From the NCBI RefSeq assembly GCF_000022565.1, contig NC_012483.1:992001-1056000 (forward strand): a stretch of 64,000 nt of DNA, given 5' to 3'. The notes beneath the pieces were generated by a model. The model made no database searches and was not told the DNA's origin. It saw only the letters and a program-made list of their open reading frames with translations. Source of the stretch: Acidobacterium capsulatum ATCC 51196 (lineage in GTDB: Bacteria > Acidobacteriota > Terriglobia > Terriglobales > Acidobacteriaceae). Both the position numbers and the translations under genes were made by a program. Every line of letters starts with the position of its first letter. The first letter of the stretch is position 1. Shown piece after piece: positions 19,601 to 27,236 of this stretch.

Positions 19601-20462
19601 CAACGTCATGACCCACCGGGACTGGTCGAACTACAACTCAATGCAGCTCTCATGGAACAAGCAGAGCGGCAGTTTCATCTATGGAGCGAATTACACGTGG
19701 TCTAAGACGCTCGGCGTGAGAGGCAATTACAATACCGGAGCCATTGCCGATCCTGTCGATCTAAAAAATGATTACGGAGTTGTTTCCTACAACCGCAATC
19801 AGGTGCTCAATGTGAACTACTCCTGGAAGGAGAGCGATCTCTACAAGGGCAACCGCGCATTGCGCGCGGCGCTGAACGGATGGGAGATCTCCGGCATCAC
19901 CTCGATCCAGAGTGGGCCCGATCTTTCCGTCTCCACCGGAACGAATTACGGCATGAGCGGCTCGCTTGGCTACACCAGCGGCGGAAAATCCACCAGCGTC
20001 CCCTTCGGAGCGGCGGAGTGGCTCGGCAGCTCTGACTACACGCTGCAGCCCATTGTTACGTGCAATCCGGCACTGGGTCTCAAGAAGCACCAGTACGTCA
20101 ACGGAACCTGCTTCTCACTGCCCGCCGAAGGAACGCAGGGCTGGTATAACCTGCCGGCCGTCTATGGACCGGCTTACTTCACCTCAGACCTTTCTTTGTT
20201 CAAGAACTTCAGTCTGGGTGGCGCCCGCACCATGCAGTTCAGGATTTCGGGATTCAACTTCCTGAACCACCCGCTCTACTCCTTCAACAGTGCCAGCCTC
20301 AATGATCTGAATCTGATTATTGGCGAATGCCCCGGTTGCAATCCCACGACAGCAGCCCAGGCTCTGCAGGACGCCACGATCAGCAACGCCAGCACCTTTG
20401 GTTACACCACCGCCAAAGATGGTGTCCGCATCGTCGAGATGGCTTTTGAGTACGACTTTTAA
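16626..20462 (+). CDS. TonB-dependent receptor 2 (CarboxypepD_reg plug)
   Basis: A 1278-residue outer-membrane receptor. The start TTG 16626 is supported by GGAGG six bases upstream. The signal peptide itself (MKKLQPLILGLALL to LMAQ) begins at an internal ATG (16674), which is the alternative start. A carboxypeptidase-regulatory-like domain follows (ISGTVMDSTGAVVPGARVLA). The plug has SRDVSELVSILPGF and FSAAESKGPVVIDAVGKSG, then a long beta-barrel ends in EMAFEYDF with terminal Phe. Two cysteine pairs in predicted loops (for example GECPGCNP near the C terminus) are notable. The next gene on this strand, a GH51-like enzyme, follows after a strong terminator, so the two are probably separate transcripts with a shared function in polysaccharide uptake. 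Confidence 0.93.
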   Translation: MRIYKNFSQGVGRMQAMKKLQPLILGLALLIAFPAILMAQTTVSISGTVMDSTGAVVPGARVLATNQQNGSHWRIASNGEGFFSFSALPPASYSLRISHQGFENWTVSGIVAHPGDSLTVPHIVLKVGAASTTVVVSAQSAGVTLNSGAHSTLITSSQIKRLSTISRDVSELVSILPGFTLNAGTGLGNTGPGGLYGYQTTSPGSGQLSAFGALGSAPQTAGVSVSSDGAQFVDPGVMAGQMGNINVSQVKEVKVTTADFSAAESKGPVVIDAVGKSGGIKFHGSLYTYVKNTALNSNDWLSNYYGSPRPQFKYFYPGGTIGGPIILPFTHFNRKKKKLVFWLGYEYYDQHQPAGLLTDFIPNASMLQGDLSRDNIARALNVSSAALAAGCPQDYSQTSLFTNVGGFCYTPATATDENGNTVNNGMIPAQDINAGSHALASYWPQANRTPQPVYAGNTETEATDGVNYAKNVEESSNGFQLHTRIDDSISDSLKFYVIYGLEKVNVESPLQNIYYNPPGTIPYPSPFFSNGRTDNMTIDMTKVINSSLTNDFTAAGVYYYQPEQFSDPAKTQTTGNAWGKAGYGGGYLHLNESQLPQISNWDSGVPSLAFGYVPPPPNSQYLRKFDWTIKDNLTKVLKNHTINIGFYMEQTGNSGPQLGSQLNGSMNFNRYASCYIDQTSTTVDPSSGQIVTPPTASMYNSIGNFLIGCPSGYTQAASDPIQNQRYLEYDGFATDQWKVNAKLTLTFGMRFDHLEPWSDPHGIGMAVWEPQQLGVGQHVLYPDTASNLTWPGITWHKRDPSIPNAGSPTRAVFFNPRFGLAYDLFGNGKTVFRGGWGTYYSQDSTAAAGGAEATAIGLQTYIEPQNTGGQGCTFNQLFLRSTYVPCGQYAVTPPASLPPFSIGAMDPKDDDMPVTYNYNLTVDQRGPWNSTFEIAYVGNQSYHLDTLGGLQNQNVIPLGAFFKPDPVTGQLNPTDNIPNVNDYRPYPNYTQVNVMTHRDWSNYNSMQLSWNKQSGSFIYGANYTWSKTLGVRGNYNTGAIADPVDLKNDYGVVSYNRNQVLNVNYSWKESDLYKGNRALRAALNGWEISGITSIQSGPDLSVSTGTNYGMSGSLGYTSGGKSTSVPFGAAEWLGSSDYTLQPIVTCNPALGLKKHQYVNGTCFSLPAEGTQGWYNLPAVYGPAYFTSDLSLFKNFSLGGARTMQFRISGFNFLNHPLYSFNSASLNDLNLIIGECPGCNPTTAAQALQDATISNASTFGYTTAKDGVRIVEMAFEYDF

Positions 20463-20469
20463 CCCCCGC

Positions 20470-20498
20470 GCGGGAGCGGCAACGCTCCCGCATTTTTT
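20470..20498 (+). terminator. Rho-independent terminator after TonB receptor 2
   Basis: A perfect 9-bp GC-rich stem (GCGGGAGCG and CGCTCCCGC) with a GCAA tetraloop, followed immediately by ATTTTTT. It starts 8 bases after the receptor stop codon. This is a textbook intrinsic terminator. Confidence 0.95.
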
Positions 20499-20615
20499 CG
20501 CGCCACTGCTTCCGGCAATTTCACTCGATCTCACAAAGAAAAATAGGTCTGAGTCCACTCCAACTCACGCCCCACACACCGGCCACTTTCATACAGAAAG
20601 GAATATTGCTCCCCC

Positions 20616-22553
20616 ATGTCCAGAACCACTTCGCATTCATCTCAGCAAAGTACGCGCAGACACTTTCTGCACATGCAATTGCTTGGCTCGATTCTTCTCT
20701 GTAGCCTGTTCGTCGCCGTGCCCGTGAAGGCGCAAACAACAGCCAGCGTAAGCATCAATGCTTATTCTGAAATGGGCAGCGTTCCGTCGCAAGGGTACGG
20801 CGTGGACTCCTCCGTTTACGACGGCTACATGACAAACCCCGGGCTGGGAACAGCGCTCAAGACCGGCGGCTTCAACGCCATTCGCTACCCCGGCGGCTCA
20901 TATGCTGACATCTTCAACTTTCTCAGCGGCACCGATCAGTCGCTGAATAACGGCGGCTACTTCGCTCCGGGAGACACCTTCAACAACTGGATTTCAGATC
21001 TCATTCAGCCCTCCGGCGCAAAGGGGGTCATCACCGTGAACTATGGCTCCAACCAGAACAATGATGGACCGGCGCCACCCAGTGAAGCTGCCTCCTGGGT
21101 ACAGTACGCCAACATCACCAACAACTACGGCATTCTCTACTGGGAGATCGGCAACGAGATATACGGCAACGGCTACTACACCAGCGGCAACTGGGAATAC
21201 GATCTGCACGACCTGGATCAGACCACAGCGGACCGCGTGGGCAACCCAGCGCTTTCCCCCACCGCATACGGCACCAACGCCGCCGCCTTCATCAAAGCAA
21301 TGAAAGCCGTCGATCCCAACATCAAGTGCGGCGTGTTTGTGAGCACTTCCCCATGGGTTCCCGGCTGGGATCAGGACGTGCTGACCGCCGTCTCCAACGC
21401 GCTCCAGGGCACAGGCTACACGCTGGACTTCGTAATCCTTCACTGGTATCCGAGCGGAACAGACGCGCAGGTGCTCGCCTCGCCTCCGACCATCAACTCA
21501 CAGGTAGCCCAGGTTCGCGCTGATATTCAGAAGTACTACACCCTCGGCAACGCAAATCAGTTGCAGCTTCTCGTAACCGAGACGGCTGCAAACTCCAACG
21601 GCGGACTCTTCCCTTACCTCTTCACCACCGACGAATTCCTTACATGGTTTGAACAAAGCGCTTCCAATGTCGAATATCAGGAACTGAACAGCGGCGTATT
21701 TGAAAACTCATCGACCAACACGCCGATCGGTCCCTGGTATGGCGTTCAATTCGACTCGATGATCGCGCGCCCCGGCGACCGCATGGTCGCGGCCAGCTCT
21801 TCCAACTCGCTACTGCACGTGCATGCGGTACGCCGCTCAGACGGCCAGATGGGCGTGGTGCTCATCAACGATGATCCCAGCAACAGCACCACCGTCTCTG
21901 TGAATGTCTCTGGTGAAACGCTGGCCTCCAGCGGCACCAAATACACATTCGGCAATTCCAACTTCTCACCCGGTTCAGAGACGCCGAACTCCGGCATCTC
22001 ATCAAGTTCCACGAGCGGCGTCGGCAACAACTTCAGCATTACAGTGCCGGCGTATTCCACCGTGGCGCTCGTCATTCCGCAGACCTCGACCAACACAGCT
22101 AACCTGATCGCCAACGGCAACTATGTCATCACCAACTACCAGACCGGACTTGCGCTCGACGATTATGCCTTCAGCAAAACCGCAGGAAGCTCGCTCGACA
22201 TGTGGCCCGTCACTGGTGGCAGCAACCAGAGCTGGACGGTGACCAACCTTGGAAATAACTACATCTATCTGACCAGCGCTTACAGCGGACTGGCGATGGA
22301 TGTTTACCAGGGATCGAACAGCCCCGGCGCAAAAATCGATCAATGGCCGTGGTCTAACACCTCCAACCAGATATGGAGAGTGGTGAGCATGGGCAATGGC
22401 AATTATGAACTGCTGAGCCAACGCAGCGGTCTTGCGCTGGGCATTCCCGCGGCCGCCACCGGCAGCGGTTCCAGTTCCCTGCTCAACGGCACAGGACTGG
22501 ACCAGGAAACCATCACCGGTGCGGCGGGTCAGCTCTGGACGTTCAATAATTAA
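20616..22553 (+). CDS. Secreted GH51-like alpha-L-arabinofuranosidase with C-terminal ricin B-type lectin domain
   Basis: A 645-residue secreted enzyme. A long N terminus (RRHFLHMQLLG, then a hydrophobic segment to VKAQ) forms the signal peptide. The catalytic part (about 42-420) is a clan GH-A barrel with YPGGSYADIFNF, the Asn-Glu pair N180-E181 in YWEIGNEIYG (acid/base) and E322 in LLVTETAANS (nucleophile), as in GH51-like arabinofuranosidases. A beta-sandwich follows. Residues about 506-645 form a ricin B-type trefoil (CBM13-like) with three Q-x-W repeats: NQSWTV, NQIWRV and GQLWTF. It likely removes arabinose from plant polysaccharide outside the cell while the lectin domain anchors it to substrate. 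GH51 versus GH30 or GH44-like assignment is not certain. Confidence 0.75.
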   Translation: MSRTTSHSSQQSTRRHFLHMQLLGSILLCSLFVAVPVKAQTTASVSINAYSEMGSVPSQGYGVDSSVYDGYMTNPGLGTALKTGGFNAIRYPGGSYADIFNFLSGTDQSLNNGGYFAPGDTFNNWISDLIQPSGAKGVITVNYGSNQNNDGPAPPSEAASWVQYANITNNYGILYWEIGNEIYGNGYYTSGNWEYDLHDLDQTTADRVGNPALSPTAYGTNAAAFIKAMKAVDPNIKCGVFVSTSPWVPGWDQDVLTAVSNALQGTGYTLDFVILHWYPSGTDAQVLASPPTINSQVAQVRADIQKYYTLGNANQLQLLVTETAANSNGGLFPYLFTTDEFLTWFEQSASNVEYQELNSGVFENSSTNTPIGPWYGVQFDSMIARPGDRMVAASSSNSLLHVHAVRRSDGQMGVVLINDDPSNSTTVSVNVSGETLASSGTKYTFGNSNFSPGSETPNSGISSSSTSGVGNNFSITVPAYSTVALVIPQTSTNTANLIANGNYVITNYQTGLALDDYAFSKTAGSSLDMWPVTGGSNQSWTVTNLGNNYIYLTSAYSGLAMDVYQGSNSPGAKIDQWPWSNTSNQIWRVVSMGNGNYELLSQRSGLALGIPAAATGSGSSSLLNGTGLDQETITGAAGQLWTFNN

Positions 22554-22567
22554 GTCAACGTATTTAC

Positions 22568-22597
22568 CCCGGCGCAATGCACTCTCATTGCGCCGGG
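22568..22597. terminator. Bidirectional hairpin between convergent genes
   Basis: A 12-bp perfect stem (CCCGGCGCAATG and CATTGCGCCGGG) with a 6-base loop sits between the convergent GH51-like and permease genes. There is no strong T-run on either side, but position and stem stability suggest a shared terminator. Confidence 0.8.
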
Positions 22598-22604
22598 TCA
22601 CACT

Positions 22605-25241
22605 CTACTGATCGCGCAGCGTCTTCATCGGATCAATCGCCATGGCGCGTCGCGCCGGCGTCACACAACTCACGAGTGCCACGGTAAGAAACAAGATTCC
22701 AATGCTCACGAAGGTCAATGGATCGTCGGGCGTGAGTCCGAAAATCATATGAGCCATTGCGTGAGTAGCAAACAGCGAAACTACAGCCCCTGCCATCAAC
22801 CCGGCGGCCACAGGCTTCATGCCCTGGCTCAGCACCACGCGCAGAATATTCTCGCGTGTCGCGCCCAATGCAATGCGAATGCCGATCTCGCGCGAACGCC
22901 GCGCCACCGCCAGCGCCACTGTGCCGTTAACACCCACAATCGTGATGAAGAGCGCCACCAGCGCGAAGAGACTCAGCAACGTAGCCGTTACGCGCGGAGT
23001 ACCGAGCTGTGCCGCGCGCATCTGCTCAAGCGTGCGCACCTGTGTCACCGGCTGCTGCGGATCAATCTGGTGAATCATCGCCGCAATCGTGTTAGCCATC
23101 AACAACGGTGAGCTACGTGTCTTCACTAGCAGATGCGCGTTTTGTATCGGATTCTGATCGAGCGGAACGTACACCGTAGCCGACGGAGCCTTGTTCAGCC
23201 CGTACTCGCGAACATCGCCGACCACCCCCACCACCCTCCACCAATCATGCGACTGCCCCGGCTGGATGCGCTGCCCAATGGCATTCTGATGAGGCCAATA
23301 CTCGTGCGCCATGCGCGCATTCACCAGCACCACGTGCGGAGCCTTCGGGCCATCGATTTCAAGAAAGCTCCGCCCGGCCAGCAGTCGAATTCCGAGCACG
23401 CGAAAATAATCCGGGCTCGCCGTTTCAAAATCCACAACAGGCGCGGGAACACCGGCTCGCACCGGCTGCCCCGCGACGTGAACCGGACCGTTGATGGGAG
23501 ACATGTTGGAGTTCAGCGGAGCCATCCAACTGATCGAAGCGCTCTCCACGCCGGGCATCGCTTCGGCTCGATCCAGAATCTGGTGAAAGAACTCCAGTTG
23601 GGCCGTCTGCTTCTTGTACTTCGTCCAGTTCAGGTCCAGTTGCATCGAGAGCACATGCGCCGGCCGGAACCCAGGATCCACTGAAAGCAGGTTGTAGAAG
23701 CTCCGCATCATAAGTCCCGCCGCGATCAGCAGCACAAATGAAAGCGCCACCTGCAGCGCCACCAGCACATTGCGGGCGCGTGTGCTTCCCTCACCGCCCG
23801 CTGCCCGCTCTCCACCATCATTCACTGCCGTGAGCGGAGTGCGATAAGCAAGGACCGCGGGCAGAATGGCAAACAGCAGTCCGGCCACCAGCGAACTGCA
23901 CACGCCAAACAGCAGCACACGAAAATCCGGATGAATGCCTCCCGCGAGTGGCGTCATTCTCGCCGCCCACGTCTCCAGCAGACGCGAACCTCCGGCCGCA
24001 ATCCCAAGCCCGATGCCAGCGCCTGCCAGAGCCACCAGAAGGCTTTCGGTCAGCACCTGCCGAATTACATCCCAACGGCCAGCTCCTGTCGCCAGCCGAA
24101 TCGCCGTCTCCCGCGAGCGCCGCATCTGCCGTGACAGCGCCAGGCTCGCAAGGTTCACGCAGGCCAGCAGCAGCACCAGTCCTGAAGCGCACAACAGCGC
24201 AAAAAATGTTGGGCTCGCGGCGTGCGTCAGCTCCTGCTTGACGGGCGTCGCATGCGTGGCAAAATCTCGCGCATCCCTATACGACTTTGGCCATGCTTTC
24301 ACCATGCGCCCCGCAATCAAGCTCAGTTCGGCATCTGCCTCGCGCAGGCTTACTCCCGGCTTCAGCCGGCCATATGCGGTGACCATGCGCGCGTCGCGAT
24401 CCCGTATCGTCATCGGGTCCATGCGGTATGGGCACGAAGAAACCGGCATGTACACATCATTGGCATCGGGATAATCCGGCAGCGGGGGCAAGACCCCGAT
24501 CACTGTATGGACGCGATCATTCATGGCAAAGGTGCGGCCAATCACGCTGCGGTCGCCGCCAAATTGTTTCTGCCAGAAGACGTAGCTCAGCACCAGCACC
24601 GGCGCGGCACTCCGCGTCTCATCGGCGGACGTAAACAGCCGTCCCAGCACTGGCTTGACCCCAAGCACATCAAAAAACTGCGATGAAACCACGCCCGTCA
24701 CCACGCGCTGTGGCGTCTTTGTGCCCAGCAGCGTGAAGAGCATGGAGTGATACTCCGCAAATTTTGTAAAGACATGCTGCTGGCTGCGATAGTCCAGATA
24801 ATCCTGCACCGAGAGTCCGATGTCCTGTTGGCCTGAATGCTGCTCGGTCTGTACCACATGCACAATGCGCCCTTGCTGCGCATACGGCAGCGGTCGCAGC
24901 AACACGCCATCAATCACTGTGAAGATCGCCGTATTCGCGCCAATCCCGAGCCCAAGCGTGAGAATCGCAAGCACGGTGTAACCCGGATTGTGCAGCAGCG
25001 AGCGTAGCGCATAGCGCAGATCAGACATCAATCGCTGCAACGGCTCAATACTGTTCATCCGCCAGATTTCCTCACGCACCTTCTGCGGATTACCGAATCT
25101 AACGTACGCCCGCCGTCGAGCCTCCACCGGACTCATGCCGCGCGTCAGGTTCTCCTGCGTCTCGTGCTCGAGGAACGACTCCATCTCCTCCATCCGCTCC
25201 GCATCCCAATACCTGCGCCGAAACAGCTGCCTCCAACTCAT
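22605..25241 (-). CDS. FtsX/MacB-type permease of the acidobacterial duplicated orphan permease family
   Basis: About 878 residues. The start ATG 25241 ([13 protein letters not shown]) is chosen because it forms an ATGA overlap with the PadR gene and begins the family N terminus. The frame stays open upstream, but that part overlaps PadR and looks non-coding. The N-terminal cytoplasmic domain has [20 protein letters not shown] and [16 protein letters not shown]. Two MacB_PCD plus FtsX permease units follow (first TM near [20 protein letters not shown]; last TM near the C terminus with [20 protein letters not shown]). Such permeases come without a dedicated ATPase, hence orphan, and are co-transcribed with PadR regulators. 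They probably act in efflux or envelope stress; the substrate is unknown. Confidence 0.92.
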   Translation of the reverse strand: MSWRQLFRRRYWDAERMEEMESFLEHETQENLTRGMSPVEARRRAYVRFGNPQKVREEIWRMNSIEPLQRLMSDLRYALRSLLHNPGYTVLAILTLGLGIGANTAIFTVIDGVLLRPLPYAQQGRIVHVVQTEQHSGQQDIGLSVQDYLDYRSQQHVFTKFAEYHSMLFTLLGTKTPQRVVTGVVSSQFFDVLGVKPVLGRLFTSADETRSAAPVLVLSYVFWQKQFGGDRSVIGRTFAMNDRVHTVIGVLPPLPDYPDANDVYMPVSSCPYRMDPMTIRDRDARMVTAYGRLKPGVSLREADAELSLIAGRMVKAWPKSYRDARDFATHATPVKQELTHAASPTFFALLCASGLVLLLACVNLASLALSRQMRRSRETAIRLATGAGRWDVIRQVLTESLLVALAGAGIGLGIAAGGSRLLETWAARMTPLAGGIHPDFRVLLFGVCSSLVAGLLFAILPAVLAYRTPLTAVNDGGERAAGGEGSTRARNVLVALQVALSFVLLIAAGLMMRSFYNLLSVDPGFRPAHVLSMQLDLNWTKYKKQTAQLEFFHQILDRAEAMPGVESASISWMAPLNSNMSPINGPVHVAGQPVRAGVPAPVVDFETASPDYFRVLGIRLLAGRSFLEIDGPKAPHVVLVNARMAHEYWPHQNAIGQRIQPGQSHDWWRVVGVVGDVREYGLNKAPSATVYVPLDQNPIQNAHLLVKTRSSPLLMANTIAAMIHQIDPQQPVTQVRTLEQMRAAQLGTPRVTATLLSLFALVALFITIVGVNGTVALAVARRSREIGIRIALGATRENILRVVLSQGMKPVAAGLMAGAVVSLFATHAMAHMIFGLTPDDPLTFVSIGILFLTVALVSCVTPARRAMAIDPMKTLRDQ

Positions 25242-25600
25242 TCGCCCGCTCCCTCTCTCATCACATCGCCCATCACCAGCGCAATGGCCTTCGACATCTG
25301 CCGCCAGCGGCTCACCTCGGCATGCAGTTGCTTGCGCCCCGCCGCAGTCAGCCGGTAGTAGCGCGCCCGGCGATTCGTCTCGCTCGGCCCCCAATAAGAG
25401 GCGACCCATCCGCGGTCCTCCAGCCGGTGCAGCGCCGGATACAGCGAGCCCTGCTCCACTTCCAGCACATCCTCTGACGACCGTTCAATCACCTTGGCAA
25501 TCGTGTGCCCGTGCGCATCGCCATTCAGCAACGTGCGCAGCACCATCATGTCCAGTGTGCCGCGCAGCATGTCGTTGTTGGGTGATGGTCTCTTCGGCAT
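25238..25600 (-). CDS. PadR-family transcriptional regulator
   Basis: A 120-residue winged-helix regulator with the standard PadR layout: [20 protein letters not shown], then [20 protein letters not shown] (recognition region), then [20 protein letters not shown] (wing), and a C-terminal helix. It is translationally coupled (ATGA) to the permease downstream and likely represses this two-gene operon until an inducer is bound. The pairing of PadR with a duplicated orphan permease is characteristic of Acidobacteriota. Confidence 0.95.
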   Translation of the reverse strand: MPKRPSPNNDMLRGTLDMMVLRTLLNGDAHGHTIAKVIERSSEDVLEVEQGSLYPALHRLEDRGWVASYWGPSETNRRARYYRLTAAGRKQLHAEVSRWRQMSKAIALVMGDVMREGAGE

Positions 25601-25780
25601 CTGTCACTTTCTCCCCTCGAATCTCTATGGAAAGAGAGCATAGCACCCCTCGGGTTTCTAGGGAAACATCAAAATCCTCGTGCGGGAGTTGTTCATGGTG
25701 AGCAACCCAACCGGTGCTGGCTTCCATCACGAGTTCGCGCCGGCACACAGTAGGTCCGTCATGAGGCCAGCAACGGTCTC

Positions 25781-26686
25781 CTATTCCTGCCGCGCATACA
25801 GAGAGAACTCCGACGGCAAAGGGGCCTCCAGGCTGATTTGGCTTCCACTCGTAGGGTGCAGGAATGCAAGAAATTGCGCGTGGAGAAGATAGCCGCCATC
25901 GCCGGGCAGACCCGGATGATCGGCCAGAGGCAGCCCTCCGGGGCCATACAGGCCGTCCCCCACCAGCGGATGACCGACTGATGCCAGATGGATTCTGATC
26001 TGATGAGGGCGGCCTGAGTGGAGCGTGACTTCAAAAGTTGTGGTGGTTGTGCCGCGCGCAAGCACCTTTGCTGAAGACCACGATGGCTTCCCCGTGGAAC
26101 TGGCAGCCCAGACGGAACCCAAGCGCGGATGAGGTACCCGGCCAATGGGCGTGTGGATCTCATACTCCTCGTGCTCGGCAACGTTTACAGCCACCGCCCG
26201 GTAGACCTTCTGTACCTTAGAGGTGTTCCAGATCGCCTCGAGAAGGGCGGCGCCCTGCGCCGTCTTGGAGAAAAGCACAATGCCAGAAGTAGCTCGCCCC
26301 AGCCGATGCACAGGGCTCGCATGCGGGGCATACCTGCGGACGAGACGCAGGAGAGTGTTTTCCAGAAAGCCGCTGCCCGGCAGAGTCGGCAGACCGCTGG
26401 GTTTATTCACCGCGATGAGTTCGTCATCCTCGAAGAGGACGTCAAAATGGAGCGGCGCATCCGGTTCCGTCCAAGGTGGACAGTTCCATACTAGAACCTG
26501 ACCCGCCGCAACCGACTCACTTCCCTGAGCGGTAATGCCGTTGAGAGTGATCTCCCCATGGCTCAGTCTTTGTTGCCACACTTCGGCGGAGGAGTGCGGA
26601 TAAAGGCTTGCCAGATGAAAGAGCAGCGTCTGCCCGTGGTGCTTGCTGCCAATCGTGGTGGTGAAGGCATAGCCATGGTTGCGCAT
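25781..26686 (-). CDS. RluA-family pseudouridine synthase-like protein with altered catalytic motif
   Basis: A 301-residue protein. It has an S4-like N-terminal part (VWQQRLSHGEITLNG) and the RluA catalytic domain (DDELIAVNKPSGLPTLPG, HSGRPHQIRIHLASVGHPLVGDGLYG). In the family the catalytic Asp lies in H-R-L-D-x-x-T-S-G; here the motif reads HRLGRATSG with Gly130 (codon GGG) at that place. All other landmarks are intact, so it is not a decayed gene. It either belongs to a subfamily that uses another residue, or has lost pseudouridylation activity and kept RNA binding. The expected role is uridine modification in rRNA or tRNA. It appears to be a single gene. Confidence 0.85.
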   Translation of the reverse strand: MRNHGYAFTTTIGSKHHGQTLLFHLASLYPHSSAEVWQQRLSHGEITLNGITAQGSESVAAGQVLVWNCPPWTEPDAPLHFDVLFEDDELIAVNKPSGLPTLPGSGFLENTLLRLVRRYAPHASPVHRLGRATSGIVLFSKTAQGAALLEAIWNTSKVQKVYRAVAVNVAEHEEYEIHTPIGRVPHPRLGSVWAASSTGKPSWSSAKVLARGTTTTTFEVTLHSGRPHQIRIHLASVGHPLVGDGLYGPGGLPLADHPGLPGDGGYLLHAQFLAFLHPTSGSQISLEAPLPSEFSLYARQE

Positions 26687-27236
26687 TCAGCTTGAGTGTA
26701 AGCGATCGCAGGTCAGGGAAAACCTGTGGGCACACATCTAGCCACCGGACAAAGCGAAGAACCCTTGCCTGAACCTATCGCCGTGGACGGTCTGGGTAGT
26801 CGTTTTGCCACTCACGCACGTCATGTGTATGAAATTGCCATAGTGAATGACGCACCCGTATCGACAGTCTTAACGATCGGCCGTGGATGAATGGCCCTTT
26901 TGTTGTCATGGTCAATAGCAACATCATCCTCTCCATGACGGATGCCGACGACGTTCTGCTCCCTGATTCTTCCATGGTCCAGGACGGGGTGGCCTCTCGG
27001 AAGGCACTTTCCCCCTTAGTTCCACCGTCACAACCGTAGCGCAAACTGGAACGGCCCACAGGGCTGCTGGGCCGCTTCCATCTGAAGCATGACTCCGATT
27101 GACTGATGACTTATCTGATTTCTCTTCCGGCCCCTCTGGTATCTCAACTTCAGATTCTTATCACTCATAAAGGCATACCGGGCGGCGAACATCTCGCCGC
27201 CCGTATCGAAATCCCGGCTCGCGTCCTCATCCTTTA
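26687..27236. other. Gene-poor 550-base stretch with possible decayed coding sequence
   Basis: Between the RluA-like gene and the GH31 terminator there is no intact gene that I can defend. On the plus strand, open stretches in two frames abut near 26880: one reads through about 26755-26890 (AVDGLGSRFATHARHVYEIA), the next from about 26887 to 27040 (ILSMTDADDVLLPDSSM). This suggests a frameshifted remnant. The minus strand has a 94-codon frame over the same bases (26775-27059) with unconvincing composition. No family recognised. Confidence 0.3.
27179..27203 (-). terminator. Hairpin terminator after GH31 gene
   Basis: A 10-bp perfect GC-rich stem with a 5-base loop (CGGGCGGCGA, ACATC, TCGCCGCCCG) located 33 bases beyond the GH31 stop codon. 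On the minus strand it is followed by a moderately T-rich stretch. Most likely a transcription terminator. Confidence 0.85.

Noticed and set aside
18981-19616. 211-codon minus-strand frame inside TonB receptor 2
   Set aside because: Antisense shadow of the receptor; no SD and no family-like motif.
25242-25409. N-terminal extension of the duplicated orphan permease
   Set aside because: It lies entirely inside the PadR gene in another frame; the family N terminus and the ATGA overlap fix the start at 25241.
26775-27059. 94-codon minus-strand frame in the gap before the GH31 gene
   Set aside because: Composition is unlike its neighbours, no SD, no recognised family, and the plus strand looks more protein-like.
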